Below are positions 1 through 11,827 of a DNA stretch of 64,000 nt, in pieces. The position numbers and the translations under genes were made by a program. The stretch is from NCBI GenBank assembly GCA_947247005.1, contig OX365952.1:29514222-29578221 (forward strand), given 5' to 3'. This DNA is from Spisula solida (taxonomy: Eukaryota; Mollusca; Bivalvia; Venerida; Mactridae). The notes under the pieces are model-generated. The model had not been told where the DNA came from and made no database searches. It saw only the letters and a list, made by a program, of their open reading frames with translations. Positions within the stretch are counted from its first letter, which is position 1. Each line of letters opens with the position of its first letter.

Positions 1-1183
1 CTCTGTCTCAACATATTGTTTTCACTTACATTACGGAGGATAAATTGTCTCACGTGTATAGAATTGGAGACATAAATATTGATTATCAGGAAATAATCAA
101 CAACATCTTTATTTCTAGAAAAAAGATAATCTCACGATTAATTTCTAACGATGTTGTAGAAATATGGTAGTTGCGTTGGAGTTTTTCTCTGCGTTATTCC
201 TTATTCAAGTGAGAATATGGATAAACTAATCAACACAATGACATCGAGAATCAATGCATTACTGGTATATTGACACAATCAATTAAGAATAGTTAACTTT
301 GGCTTTAAAGTCATGTGACTTCTATTTATAATTAAGTTGATTCCAGACATATATATAATCCTAGATCCAATTGGTCATTTTCCAAACTAAATACGATGGT
401 GATTCAATAAATTGTGTGGTGGTCGTGGTAAGGTGGTATTTTTATTTTAGCCATATTTCCTTATAAAATACGTTGTTTCATGGAATATATTCAACACTTG
501 TGTCCGAAAGGCTGTAGTTTAATGTCATGTAGTTTGTATTTCTCCCTGTCATTGGGTATTACAATGATGAACCTAGTCTATGAATTTATTGAATGACCCT
601 CGTACCAGTATCAGGGTTTTATAGGACTCGGCACTCTGGGTCAGGATCTAAGCGGTTTTCAAACGACACTGAAAGGACCCAGCATGTTCACTTGGAAAAC
701 TGGGGCATTGTCCTTTGCTCCATTACTCCTGTCCTACTGTAGAAATTGTGTTATGATAATCAAGCGAAGTGTATGCATCATATATTTATATTCACTTCTA
801 AACTTTGTACACAGATTATATAATCGGCTAGTTGACGCGCTACACAGGCTAGCTGTATGTTGACATACTTACCTAACATATCAATCAAATGCTTAATTGG
901 TCCATTTCTGTCTACTTTCAACTGTCAATGTAATAACAAAGTTTGATCATGCGGCGATTTAGTAAATTAACTTGTTTGTTTATACATGACATGCGATCAT
1001 TATCACACTTGAAATCCTTTAATCCTAATTATTGCACTGCATGTGTCCCGATGATGTTCATATACTTTGATGTTTATCAACTATTTGTGTCACACACATC
1101 AATTTTGAAGCGCCCAATAAAATTAGCCTCAGTCGAGAATTAGTTGACCTCATGTCGAATAGTCAATAGTCAAATTTCCAGGT
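1..1183. other. Unannotated AT-rich sequence
   Basis: No exon, RNA gene or clear repeat was recognised. A 66-codon open frame at 943-1143 has no visible splice context or protein-like motif and is treated as chance. Confidence 0.5.
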
Positions 1184-1746
1184 AACACCTGTCACAAAGT
1201 GACAGAGTGAGCTTTTGTGATCACTCTTCGTCCGTCTGTCGTCGGTCCATCAACAATTTGCTTGTGTAGACACTAGAGGTCACAATTTTGACTTAATCTT
1301 TATGAAACTTGGTCACAATGATCATCTCAACAAAATCTAGGTCAAGTTCGATATTGGGTCATCCGGGGTCAAAAATTAGGTCACAAGGTCAAATCATAGA
1401 AAAACCTTGTGTAGTCACTAGAGGTCACAATTTTGACCTAATCTTTATGAAACTTAGTCACAATGATCATCTTAACAAAATCTAGGTCAAGTTTGATATT
1501 GGGTCATTAGGGGTCAAAAACTAGGTCACAAGGTCAAATCATAGAAAAACCTTGTATAGTCACTAGAGGTCACAATTTTAGCCTAATCCTTATGAAACTT
1601 GGTTAGAGTGATCATCTCAACAAAATCTAGGTCAAGTGCGATATTGCGTCATATGGGGCCAAGAACCAGGTCACTAGGTCAAATCACAGGTATTGCATGT
1701 ACTGCTATAACAGGTGAGCGACCTAGGGCCCTTTGGGCCGTCTTGT
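1184..1746 (+). repeat. AGCTCACC-family interspersed repeat with internal 145-bp triplication
   Basis: The left end is a hairpin (GTCAC AAA GTGAC stem, 1191-1203) followed by GTGAGCTTTTGTGATCAC, the signature of a family with at least six more copies or fragments here. The body holds three tandem copies of a 145-bp unit starting near 1271, 1416 and 1561, each with the phrase ACTAGAGGTCACAATTTT and many AGGTCA words. The right end reads GTCTTGTC, as in sister copies. No coding capacity is seen. The complete copy at 39127-39655 is the best reference. Confidence 0.8.
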
Positions 1747-1796
1747 CTTATTTCTTATTCTTATTTCTTAGTTAAGATTGTATCATTTTCTTATAT

Positions 1797-2052
1797 TTGG
1801 TCACAATTATCATCTCAACATAATCTAGGTCAAGTTCAATATTGGGTTTTCTGGGATCAAAAACTAGGTCACTAGGTCTAGTTATAGAAAAATATTGTGT
1901 AGTCACTAAGAGGTCACAATTTTGACCTAATCTTATCAAACTTGGTCTCAATGATCATCCTAACAAAATCTAAGTCAGTGTGATATTGGGTCATCAGGAG
2001 GGGGGGGGGGGGCGAAATCTAGGTCACTAGGTAAAATAATAGACAGACCTGT
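1797..2052 (+). repeat. Second, partial AGCTCACC-family repeat
   Basis: This lacks the left hairpin but carries about 1.7 more copies of the 145-bp body unit found just upstream. It contains a run of 13 G residues (2000-2012) that interrupts the repeat text. It probably arose by further tandem duplication and decay of the copy at 1184-1746. Confidence 0.65.
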
Positions 2053-2961
2053 GGATGTTACTGTGTTAAAGTTTACACTATCATGTGCTAATTCAGCAAT
2101 CAATTATCATCAGGTTACTGTTGTTTCCACAAACTTATCCAGTTACTTATTTAATGAAAAGTATCCACATGGACACCAAAGAAAAAACTAAATAACAAGA
2201 TGGCGGCAGTGTTAACGAAATTGAGATAAATATGACATTATTCAGGGTTTAGATATGGAATTTACAACATGAAAGTTAAAAGCATTAACTTGAGTAAATC
2301 AGGTGAGGTGTGAATTCCTGTAGAAGACAAAATCTGTCTTAATATTGATTCTTCCTTGTTTAACCATTGGAAGGTATTGTAGAAGTACTGAACATGACTT
2401 GTGTATCAACAAACTGTGCTAGGTTGCGTGCTGTTATTGGAGCATTATAAATTAGGTTCTGTGTTACTAGGTTTGGCCCTAGAAAATTATCAATTTCAAC
2501 CTATGAGCTCTATATTATGAGATTAAAATAGATGTAATTATTCATTTGTTATTGCATTTCATAAACAGTTTGATTATAATTTACTACGTCTGATTACGTG
2601 GTTATTGTCTCTACCGTTCTTTCTGATCACAAGGTTATCTTTTTCATTATCATCTGATTAGGAGGTTTTCCAATGTCAAGTTTATACTCGAATATTTCAG
2701 TGAAAAAGGGGAATACAAAGGTGGGATTTTGCATATAGACGGAAATGGATTCATTTTTGTTATAGACTAAAAAAAGGGGTTTGGTTTTGTTTAAAAATAC
2801 CCTTTTTAGGGTCGAGTTTCAAACAACGCATTTTTCTTGACAAATCGCACACATTTTCTGGTTTTTTTCCCCTTAATAAAACATGGTTTTGCTCAGAATT
2901 TTGTGTATTGATATAGGCATATCAACACAGCATTTCGACATGTCAACACCATACTTTGGAC
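2053..2961. other. Unannotated AT-rich sequence
   Basis: Nothing with splice borders or repeat structure was recognised. Confidence 0.4.
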
Positions 2962-3114
2962 GTGATATTGTCTGACCAGATTAAACTGAGACTCTGATCA
3001 AAGTCCGTATACGCCCGACTGTGTTCGTGTGTTTTCGATTCGTATGTTTAGTTACTACATGTGCAGTAATCTCTTTATTTGTTACAAAATCGAAAGAAAA
3101 TCAAGCATGAATAT

Positions 3115-3167
3115 TAGCGCAGTGGAAACGTTTGCACCTATAACGCAACTGGTCGCAGGTTCGAAAC
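3115..3167 (+). promoter_or_regulatory. tRNA-like pol III promoter block (left arm)
   Basis: An A-box-like TAGCGCAGTGG (3115-3125) is followed by a B box GGTTCGAAAC (3158-3167). The spacing fits a tRNA-derived promoter, but the flanks do not form a convincing acceptor stem. It is read as tRNA-derived SINE sequence rather than a working tRNA. Confidence 0.55.
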
Positions 3168-3475
3168 TTACTCTAACCTTTTGACATTAATATTTTTACT
3201 TCAACTTTCTATCTTTTATGTTTAAAACTATTTCCTGTACGTTCTTATAATTATGATTTTGTGTTTATTTTCGTTTTTTGTAATATATTCAACTGCATAT
3301 TTTTTTATTTGAATTACATGAAAAATGTTTCAACGATTTGATCATTATAAATTTAATGTGTGACTGAATTAATTGTGTAATGGATATGTGGACATAGCGG
3401 TGATTGTATTTCACGAATAGCATATTTGCATATCAAGAAAAAAATCTTAAATTAAAAAGAAACAACATTTAGTTA

Positions 3476-3529
3476 GCTTCGAACCCGATACCTTGTGGTC
3501 TACACACCGCACACTTACCCACTGAGCCA
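3476..3529 (-). promoter_or_regulatory. tRNA-like pol III promoter block (right arm, opposite strand)
   Basis: On the minus strand there is an A box TGGCTCAGTGGG (3518-3529) followed by a B box GGGTTCGAAGC (3476-3486). The match to tRNA D-loop and T-loop consensus is better than in the left block. It sits at the mirror-image distance from the right terminus of the element. Confidence 0.6.
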
Positions 3530-3711
3530 TCACATATTGTTATCTAGTAGCAACCAAATAAAGCCACAGATATAGCGATAAATGTAATACATGAATTTGT
3601 TTTTATATCTTCGGAAATTTCCGGACTTGAACGAATTATGCAAGGAGTGTCAGTTTAATCTGGTCAGACAATAACACTATTGTTTAACATAATAAGATTG
3701 AGTTTAACAAC

Positions 3712-4059
3712 ATGAGACAGCTATGGCGTTCCATACTTAATTTACATTATTATAGTAATATTAAGTTGCTGGGATATGACTTGTTGCCAATACATTCCTG
3801 CATTGAATTATGTGAGCATAATGACAATGATTATATGTATAAAAATATTGCTGAATTATTTGGTACTTACTCTGTAAATATCATCAGATATTGCTGTCAG
3901 TTAACTCTGTTCGGTATCAGTGTTTCTTTTGACTTTTGGGGGAAAGCAAAAGGATTTGACACGGCTAAAGAATTAATCACTACACTATTTAATATAGACA
4001 GGGATATTACTTTACAACATAACCTCGGCAAAATAATGAGACGGTTCGATGGAGAATAA
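3712..4059 (+). CDS. Unrecognised 115-codon open frame
   Basis: This ATG-to-stop frame starts 35 bp outside the inverted-terminus element. The translation has a mixed, globular-looking composition, with a region near residues 75-100 rich in F, K and D, and no low-complexity repeats. I recognise no family, and no polyadenylation signal, promoter or splice sites support it. In AT-rich DNA a frame of this length can arise by chance. It could be a relic of a gene or transposon. Low confidence. Confidence 0.15.
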   Translation: MRQLWRSILNLHYYSNIKLLGYDLLPIHSCIELCEHNDNDYMYKNIAELFGTYSVNIIRYCCQLTLFGISVSFDFWGKAKGFDTAKELITTLFNIDRDITLQHNLGKIMRRFDGE

Positions 4060-5632
4060 TGTTTTCCACAACTCCGCCACTCGTCAGTTTCTGTACCGCG
4101 CTTACATTCGATAACCGAGTTCAACAAGAAGTTTTCATTCTTTTCGACCATTTGTTATCACATGACAAATTACCAATGTCATGTGACTTTGACGGAAAGC
4201 GAGTAATTTGATTGGCGCAGGCTGTTCACATCATAACCCGAACACCAATCATTTACTAGATTGTCACATGGTCATCACATGATACCACAAATGGTTGAAG
4301 TCATGAGAGATCAAAACATACTATTTCAATCCAATCTGCATTCATTTATCAACGCAATTAAATTACTTTATTTATGTGAAAACTGAGCATGATTCCAAGG
4401 GGAAAATTTAGAAATATTTGGGGAAAATAATACACTGTGGAGAGAGGATAGGGGCCTAATATCTCCATATATTTTAGCTAAAAAAACTCTATTTATTTTT
4501 ATTATTACATAATGTTTATTTAATTAAGTGTTTTAATCAAGTATGCATTAAATATACTATTAATACTACTGTAAGTATGTATATTGCTGTTATGGTATAA
4601 ATTGATTGTTCACATTCAAATCCTGCACAGCAATAATCAGTTCACAGTGTACTATCTACCGTAATGTATTGAATGTTGAAGTACAAATAGTACTGTAAGA
4701 TTACCCTCCCTTTGTTTACATGATGTTTGATGAATTTGAGAATTCAATATTTTATCAAGTTTTCTCCATGGAATTGTAGACAAAGATCAGTAGTTTTGTC
4801 ATTTTAAAAGCAATTCATGTGAAAATTGCTGGAATGGAAAATTTCATTTCCCGTGGGTAATGGCGTAATTCCAAGTTGAATGACGTCCTTGCTCCATCAA
4901 AGTGCTTTTAAAATAGCTTTTCAAGTTTCACCCCAACTATAGGTGCTAAATTTTTCATATACAAAAAACTGTGTTTGTTTTGTTTTCTATGCATGTTATT
5001 ACTTTAAGCTTTTGCTGATTAAAAAATAAATGTATACACATCAATTCTACTTATACTTTAAATTAATGCAGGTATGTATGAGTTTTTAATTTAATGTGAA
5101 AAATATGTAGAAAATATGTAGAATCTGTACTAAAGTGCAATTATGAATAAAGAATAAGATAGATTGCAGAGAATGTTATTGCAGAGAATGTTGAACAGAT
5201 ATCATTGATAAGGCAATGTTTACATTGTTGATTATTGATACACCCAATTATACATGGTTTGGATCATTAAATGCTGAAATCAATCTTTTATTAACGAACC
5301 ATAGTATGGTTTTATTGTTGCCGTAACTATGGTGACGTAATGCTTTGTACTTTGTATATTCGTAATCTAGTACTGTATTTTTGCCAGTATAAGACGCACA
5401 TTTATCAACTAAGAACCGTTACCATAAAGTAGATGCGTCTTTTACAATGATATAACAACTTTCTCACATCTCCATCGGTATATGCAATGTTTTCCATTTT
5501 AACAAAGGGAAGCTAATCTTACTGGTTTGGTTGTTGCTAAGTGCCGTACCGTTTCGTACATTTCGCAGATTTTGATACCGTTGTATCTACCATAAATATG
5601 AAAATATATTGAGATGATTTATACAAATTATT
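4060..5632. other. Unannotated AT-rich sequence
   Basis: No exon or clear element was recognised. Several ATGTGAC/GTCACATG words near 4150-4300 hint at a decayed short repeat, but boundaries cannot be drawn. Confidence 0.4.
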
Positions 5633-6095
5633 TTTTGCTCGACTTTTCGAAGAAAAAAAGTCTAGCTATTGTCGGGATGGAATCGTCTGCGTGTGCTTTA
5701 AGTTTGTCAGAGTCATTTTCTCAAAGACTATCAAAGGTATCTACTTGAAACTCAACATAGTTATTAACCATCACAAGGGGAGTCCATACTGACGAGGCTG
5801 GTAACCCTGTGATCTGTATTTATGAGTTATCTGCCCTTATTACTCGCAGATGAGCAAGGGTACTATCAAGTATGAGAAAGTCGAGGGTCCAGCACTCGTA
5901 GACGGTGCTCTTGTTATATTAATGTCAATTAATCTCAAGGTCAAGGTGACACTTAGAGGTCAAGGTTAGATAGTCATATAGTGACCTATATTTATGGAGT
6001 TATCTGCCCTTGTTACTCTAAGAATTTTCACCCACAGATGAGCAAGGGTACGAGTAAGTCGAGCATCCAGCAATCGTAGGCGGTGCTCTTGTTTT
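5633..6095 (+). repeat. AGCTCGAC-family interspersed repeat, copy A
   Basis: It starts with GCTCGACTTTTCGAAG, contains TTTTCTCAAAGACTATC and GAGTTATCTGCCCTT, and ends in GGTGCTCTTGTT. Related copies lie at 20705-21376 and 48565-49327. The stretch 5798-5976 is identical over 179 bp to 21198-21376, far more similar than the rest of the two copies. Confidence 0.75.
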
Positions 6096-6121
6096 AAATA
6101 ATATTACTTAAAAGTGTTTTA

Positions 6122-6801
6122 CTGGGTTCTATCCCAGACAACGACATACCAGACTGTCACCAGTCAGGGTAAGTGGGTTCTATCCCAGACAACGACATAC
6201 CAGACTGTCACCAGTCAGAGATAGTGGGTTCTATCCCAGACAACGACATACCAGACTGTCACCAGTCAGGGTTAGTGGGTTCTATCCTAGACAGTGACAT
6301 ACCAGACTGTAACCAGTCAGGGTAAGTGGGTTCTATCCTAGACAGTGACATACCAGACTGTCACCAGTCAGGGTAAGTGGGTTCTATCCTAGACAGTGAC
6401 ATACCAGACTGTAACCAGTCAGGGTAAGTGGGTTCTATCCTAGACAGTGACATACCAGACTGTCACTAGTCAGGGTAAGTGAGTTCTATCCTAGACAGTG
6501 ACATACCAGACTGTAACCAGTCAGGGTAAGTGGGTTCTATCCTAGACAGTGACATACCAGACTGTCACCAGTCAGGGTAAGTGGGTTCTATCCTAGACAA
6601 CGACATACCAGACTGTCACCAGTCAGGGTAAGTGGGTTCTATCCTAGACAGTGACATACCAGACTGTAACCAGTCAGGGTTAGTGAGTTCTATCCTAGAC
6701 AGTGACATACCAGACTGTAACCAGTCAGGGTTAGTGGGTTTTATCCTGGACAGTGACATACCAGACTGACACCAGTCGCAGTTAGTGGGTTCTATCCCAG
6801 G
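6122..6801. repeat. Minisatellite, 51-bp unit, about 13 copies
   Basis: Each unit begins with GTGGGTTCTATCC and includes GACATACCAGACTGT and CCAGTCAGGG. The unit is 17 codons long, so the minus strand stays open for 63 codons as a 17-residue periodic peptide. This is a by-product of the period rather than evidence of a gene. Confidence 0.95.
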
Positions 6802-8252
6802 CGACACTGGTTCCTTGTGGAAGGGTTAAAGTGAGTACTGGTTTAAGGATGCAGTCCAGGAAAACAGATGAGGTGAATCAGCTGACTTATATAGATGCAT
6901 GGACGTGTTCTGTAGGTTCAAAACTTCTATATAAAGTTGTTCTTTAACTCAATGTTAAGTTACAATTGTCAGTACCAGGTTGTAACATATTTAAGTCGAT
7001 GGCCAGCTGGCAGACATATACCAATGAAAAGAAAGGGCTTCCTGAGCTTTAAAAAAAGAACAGGGGGGTCCGTGTCATATAAGAAAAACTCTCAAATGCA
7101 GTGAACATATTTTCACAGACACGCAAACTAGGTTTTACCCAAACCTTTCACTTTGGTATCTAGATCAAAATGTCAAAATATTCAAGACAAAACAGTTTAC
7201 TACACAGTCATTACATAGATGTGTACAATCGTCAATGCCTGTAAACTCCAGTTCCACCTTGTCAAGGCATACCACTATTTACACACAACCGCAAGTTTCT
7301 GTAAGGTCTATTTGAGTGTATCCGATATTGGTCCGCATAGGCAGTTAGTGGCTTATTACCTTTGTGAATGTGGATGAAATTGCTGCTTATGTGTATGTTT
7401 GGTTTGGTGGCAATTTTTGCTGATGCAGTGTAAAATTACAGTCTTCTAGAAAGGGGAAAATGTGCTTTATTATTTCTCTATTTTTTTGCAGAGGGAAAAA
7501 CACTGAAACATTACAATTTGAATACCAGCATGACCCTGTTTCAATGGCTATTTGCACCTTGAAGCATTGAAATTGATATTATTCACACAAATTTGGGAAT
7601 TTTAATGTCATATTCTGATAAATGTCTTTTCTAATTGATTTGAATTATTACCATTGCATAAAAAGTCTAAAAACTGGCTGCATCTGGTTGTTGAAGAAAT
7701 CGAGTGATTCAGAACGGGGTTGATAGAAAGTGTGTGAAATGGAACTCAATGGAAAGATTCTGCTGTATTTTTTATGTATTTTAATTATCTTTGGATCAAG
7801 GAGGTTGCTGAAGTGTGCAACTTGATGTATTATTCATTAAAGTCGAGAATTTTTTGTATTAATATCTGTAAAAACATGTGATTGTTGTGTTGAAATAATC
7901 GGTACTCACCATTAAATGAAAAAGATTAGAATTGAAGAGATATAGTGGCACTTGGCAGATAGATGTATTGATCTCTGATAATCTGTTTAAATTTGGGAGC
8001 TATTCTAACTTTGTCTCTTTTCTCTTCATACTAGTCTGTATAAACACTTTGTTCTTTGTGAAATAACATATTTGTTTTAGGGTTTATGGTCATTTTCTAT
8101 GTTTGATGACAGATGAAATCCCCCACAATCGCTAGTGTACACACAAATTATATCTTAAGTCTTATTTGATATTTTGAGAATGTTTCAAATGTGCTTGTCA
8201 ATATACTTCTATTTACAATTGCGGTACACAAAAACATCTTCAGATTTTTACC
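6802..8252. other. Unannotated AT-rich sequence
   Basis: No gene, repeat or structured element was recognised. Confidence 0.4.
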
Positions 8253-8435
8253 TGTCATTTTGTGACAAGGGGTGAGCTTTTGTGATCACCAAGGGGTGAG
8301 CTTTTGTGATCACCTCGTTCATGTCCGTCTCTGCTGCCCATCCATAATTGCTTGTGTAGACAATAGGGGTCACAATTTTGCCCTAGTCTTCATGTTACTT
8401 GGTTACGTTGATCACTGCTACTAAATCTAGGTTGA
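8253..8435 (+). repeat. Truncated AGCTCACC-family repeat
   Basis: It carries the family hairpin as GTCA TTTTG TGAC (8253-8265), then GGTGAGCTTTTGTGATCACC twice in tandem (about 23 bp apart), then family body sequence that stops near 8435. Both the terminal duplication and the truncation are specific to this copy. Confidence 0.7.
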
Positions 8436-11328
8436 TACTTACTATGGTATAAAGTACACTGGATACAGGGTAAAGTATTCAGAGTGGTATCTTAAACGTC
8501 ATAGGTATTTTTAGAGTTCCAGGAGTCGTCAAAGTATAACCATTATTCAGGGGTGTACCTTCCTATAGGCCATATAGGTCGCGGCCTACACTTTTTCACA
8601 GAAAGTCGAAAAAATAAAAATGCCAAAAATGCAATAAAAATTAATGGGATATAGGAGTGTCAAACTCACCTGGACTATTATTGAAATTTAGTCTGAAAAC
8701 AGCCCAGAGAACACATACGACAGTTTATAATTAAAAAAAAAATTGGATTTTTTGATGAATTTTTTTTACCCTATCACAATTGAGTCGGAGTTGTTCTTGT
8801 TTTTTAGTATGAAAACTGCTATTGTGATTCACCAACGTGATAGGCTCCTCAGTTGCAACTATTGACATCCATACTGAATATACATTGAATTACTTGCATT
8901 ATCTAAAGATACATTTTCAGGCCCCCGCCTATAATGAAATGGCTGTGGCTTTAAGTGTTAACCCTTTCATTCAGTTTCTGGTCATTATTTCAGTCATGCG
9001 TTAACATTTGATAGTTTATATGGAACATGATGGCAATACGCATGTCAGGTTTGAACTTGGTTCGGGTCGAATAATTTGGTACCAGGACCTACTAACTATG
9101 CTGGTTAAGACAGGTTGCGGGTAAAACCAGGTGCCTGAAGACGGTTAACATAGGCGAGCGCCATATAGCGCTTTCCACAGGAGGTTTAATCCAATGCCTT
9201 TTGTAAAAGAATTGAACGGGATAAGTTGCTAAGTGTCATGTTTTTAGGATTGAATTCTGACACTTTTATAGCTTATAGACATCCTTCTTTATTTCTATAT
9301 ATATTATATTATTGGTGTACAAATAAACTGTCTTCAAGCTTGACAACATTTGTGTATTTTATTCATTGCTAAATATTCGACTTAATAGAATTGTGTTGTA
9401 ATCTAGTCTAAGATGTTGTTTAAGATTTTATATTTAAGGGCAATGTTTGTTTAAATGTTTAATGGCCACATACTTAACTCCTAAAATTCTCATGCTGGTT
9501 AATATAAATGAAATTGTTGTAAATTTCATTAGATAGGGCAATAAAGTATTGGGAAAGTGACGCATGTGTTTTCTAATGTGTGTTTCATATGCAGCAATAT
9601 TGCGATACAAGACAAAAGGTGGAATAAATTAACAGTATATAGCATTTTAATTAAAGTTATTTTCTGTGTCGAGTGACAGATGTCGGTTTTAAATTAAATG
9701 TCTCTTGGTTCTTTTTTTGTTTAAAACAAATGTATGGAGTTGTTTTATTTTTTCGTTTCATTCCGTTTGTATGTAAATATTTTTAGAGACTTTATGAAGA
9801 GGATTGAAAGCGGTCTATGGATCAGCATGCTTGATTAAGCCAAGCATATGATGATAACCTTCCATATTTTATCAGTTCTCAAGATTTCATTTCATGGCTG
9901 TCACATTACAGGGGGGGATGTGAATAATTTCATATAATGTCTAAATAAGAGTAAAGAAAGTATGGCTAGACACATAAAATTAAGGAAATCTACTTCGCGT
10001 CTATGATTGGATTTTAATATGAACAGAGGTCTTCCATTTTACTTCGTCAATTGGCATTCTATTGCCTTTGGTCTATTCCAATTTATAGTTGATTGCTTTA
10101 CTTTAATAGGTTAATACTAGGGACTCAAACATGTTTAAATTTGCAGAATTTTGTTACAGTTTTCTTTAAAAAATGTTATCAAGAGTGAAAGTTTGTCTAT
10201 TTTACTAGTTTTGTCCTTTGCTATTCAGGTAACCAAGTACAGGTCACATTTATATACAGTTGTATTTCTGTGTTTGATTTGACAATAGGCCGTTTCGATC
10301 TCAGGGATATAAATTAGGAAATAGTCTTTGTGAATGTCTTAGAGACGTGAAATCTCCTAGCACGTCTTGAGGATAATTGTTGTGCAAATTGTCAACAAAT
10401 TTTATGGGACACTTTTACGAGGCTTAAATCGCGATTTCAAACTGATTGATAATTAAACTTTCCTTTGTAATGTATGTATAGTAAGATAGTTTTGGCAATA
10501 AGCTAGTGCTGGTCTCATTTATATCCAATTAATTGTTCTGTTTTTAATAAATGATCTATGCATATATCTCCACTGCCTCTTCTTCACTTTGTTGGTTGGT
10601 AGCTTATGGAATTTTTTAGATTAAATATAAACAGTTCTTCTGTGGTTAACTTTATTTCAGCTTTGGCATTCAAACAATTTTGACCTTGTGTTGGCAGACT
10701 GTTCTTCAATGTTTAAAATTTCTCATATTCATAAATGTGACAGTGTGTACTATTCAAATTCCGTGTGTAATTTTGTAAGCCGGTGAGTTTTATGCAGGAA
10801 ATCTTAAACATTGAGCCAACGGTGAGGATATGAAATAGCTTCATTAAATTGGATTATTACTGATTTGCATTTATAACATTTTCACCAAATGAAAGCATGA
10901 AAAAGTATATTGAATAATAAAGGTTAATGTCTGTGTGAGCTATATTTTCATGATTAATTGTTTATTTCTGATTCTCGATGGGAATTGAAAATGGATTGTT
11001 ACTGATCAGAGAACTGGCCGTGTGGAACTGTACCATCGTAATATTGGAAATAAACGTCTCATATTTTGGCTATGTTATGTTACTGAAAGTAAACTGTGGT
11101 TGTAATAATTAGGTGCCAGAATTGTTTGCTGTGTGTTAAAACGTCGTACTTAAATGCTTTATATAGTCTGTGTCCAGGCGTGTTGATAATTAATATATTC
11201 CGTGGACAAGTGTAAACTTTCTAACTTGTTTAGCATACGTAACAGTGAATTGGTGTAAACAAAAAGGAACATACATAATAAGCTAAACATACTAGTGTGT
11301 ATAATATTGCAATTGTCTAACCTACACC
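8436..11328. other. Mostly unannotated; one weak repeat near 9140
   Basis: The stretch around 9140-9210 (GGCGAGCGCCATATAGCGC, then a GGAGGTTTAATCC-like phrase) resembles 25505-25565, so the two are probably copies of one dispersed repeat. Otherwise nothing was recognised in this AT-rich, probably intronic or intergenic DNA. Confidence 0.35.
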
Positions 11329-11478
11329 ATGGAAGGAATACTCACAGTCCCAACATTACAGAAGGAGATATTAACAGTGCCAACGGTTCCCACGGTAACT
11401 GCTATGCCTCCCGTGGTACCAGCCATCCAACCCTCCACGATGCCAACCAATCTTGGCTGGGTGTACTGTGATCTTGTG
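11329..11478 (+). CDS. Candidate first coding exon, unknown protein (50 codons)
   Basis: The ATG lies in a strong eukaryotic context (CACCATGG, A at -3 and G at +4). The frame encodes 50 residues rich in V, P, T and L, opening MEGILTVPTLQKEILTVPTV and ending LGWVYCDLV. It runs into a good splice donor, GTG followed by GTATGT (exon end 11478, phase 0). If not spliced, the frame stops at 11512-11514. The base composition is clearly less AT-rich than the flanks, and the codons look coding. I recognise no family. Together with the similar exon at 51403 it suggests alternative first exons, but what they join is not visible. A 93-bp tandem repeat follows 350 bp downstream. Confidence 0.45.
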
Positions 11479-11827
11479 GTATGTAAACCAGATTTTGTAT
11501 TATACCATCTCTAGAAAGTCAGTAGTCATGGAAACTCAGTCTGATAGCAGTCCTTCCACTATGCAGCACATGCTGGTGTCCATGCACTTACTGTCAATGT
11601 AGGTATCAGTAATACAGACATGTCATAGCTTTGTTCTAGCTACATATAGCTGTTCAATGGATCATTGTTTTAATGAGAACAGTAGTACATCATACATCAG
11701 GTTGAAAGAGGGAACCAATCTATTCATCTCACAAGTAGAACTGCAATTGGGACTAGGTAACATGATACTATCGTATAGATGTACCATACATCTAACTTTT
11801 GATCCTACACACCTTCTGTATTGCTGT

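Larger units (their letters stand above)
2968..3671. mobile_element. 704-bp TIR element with two opposed tRNA-like promoters
   Basis: The ends are inverted: 2968-2989 matches the reverse complement of 3650-3671 perfectly, and the match extends outwards (2962-2989 against 3650-3677) at 27 of 28 positions. TA lies immediately outside both ends (2966-2967, 3672-3673), as in TA-targeting (mariner-like) elements. Inside, roughly 200 bp from each end, is a tRNA-like block with pol III A and B boxes, one per strand. No transposase frame is present, so it is non-autonomous. Whether it is a MITE that captured two SINE pieces or a dimeric SINE with acquired termini is open. Confidence 0.65.

Noticed and set aside
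3476..3531. A functional tRNA gene
   Set aside because: A and B boxes are present but I could not form acceptor and anticodon stems. It lies inside an inverted-terminus element.
6616..6807. 17-residue periodic minus-strand peptide
   Set aside because: Explained by the 51-bp period of the array.
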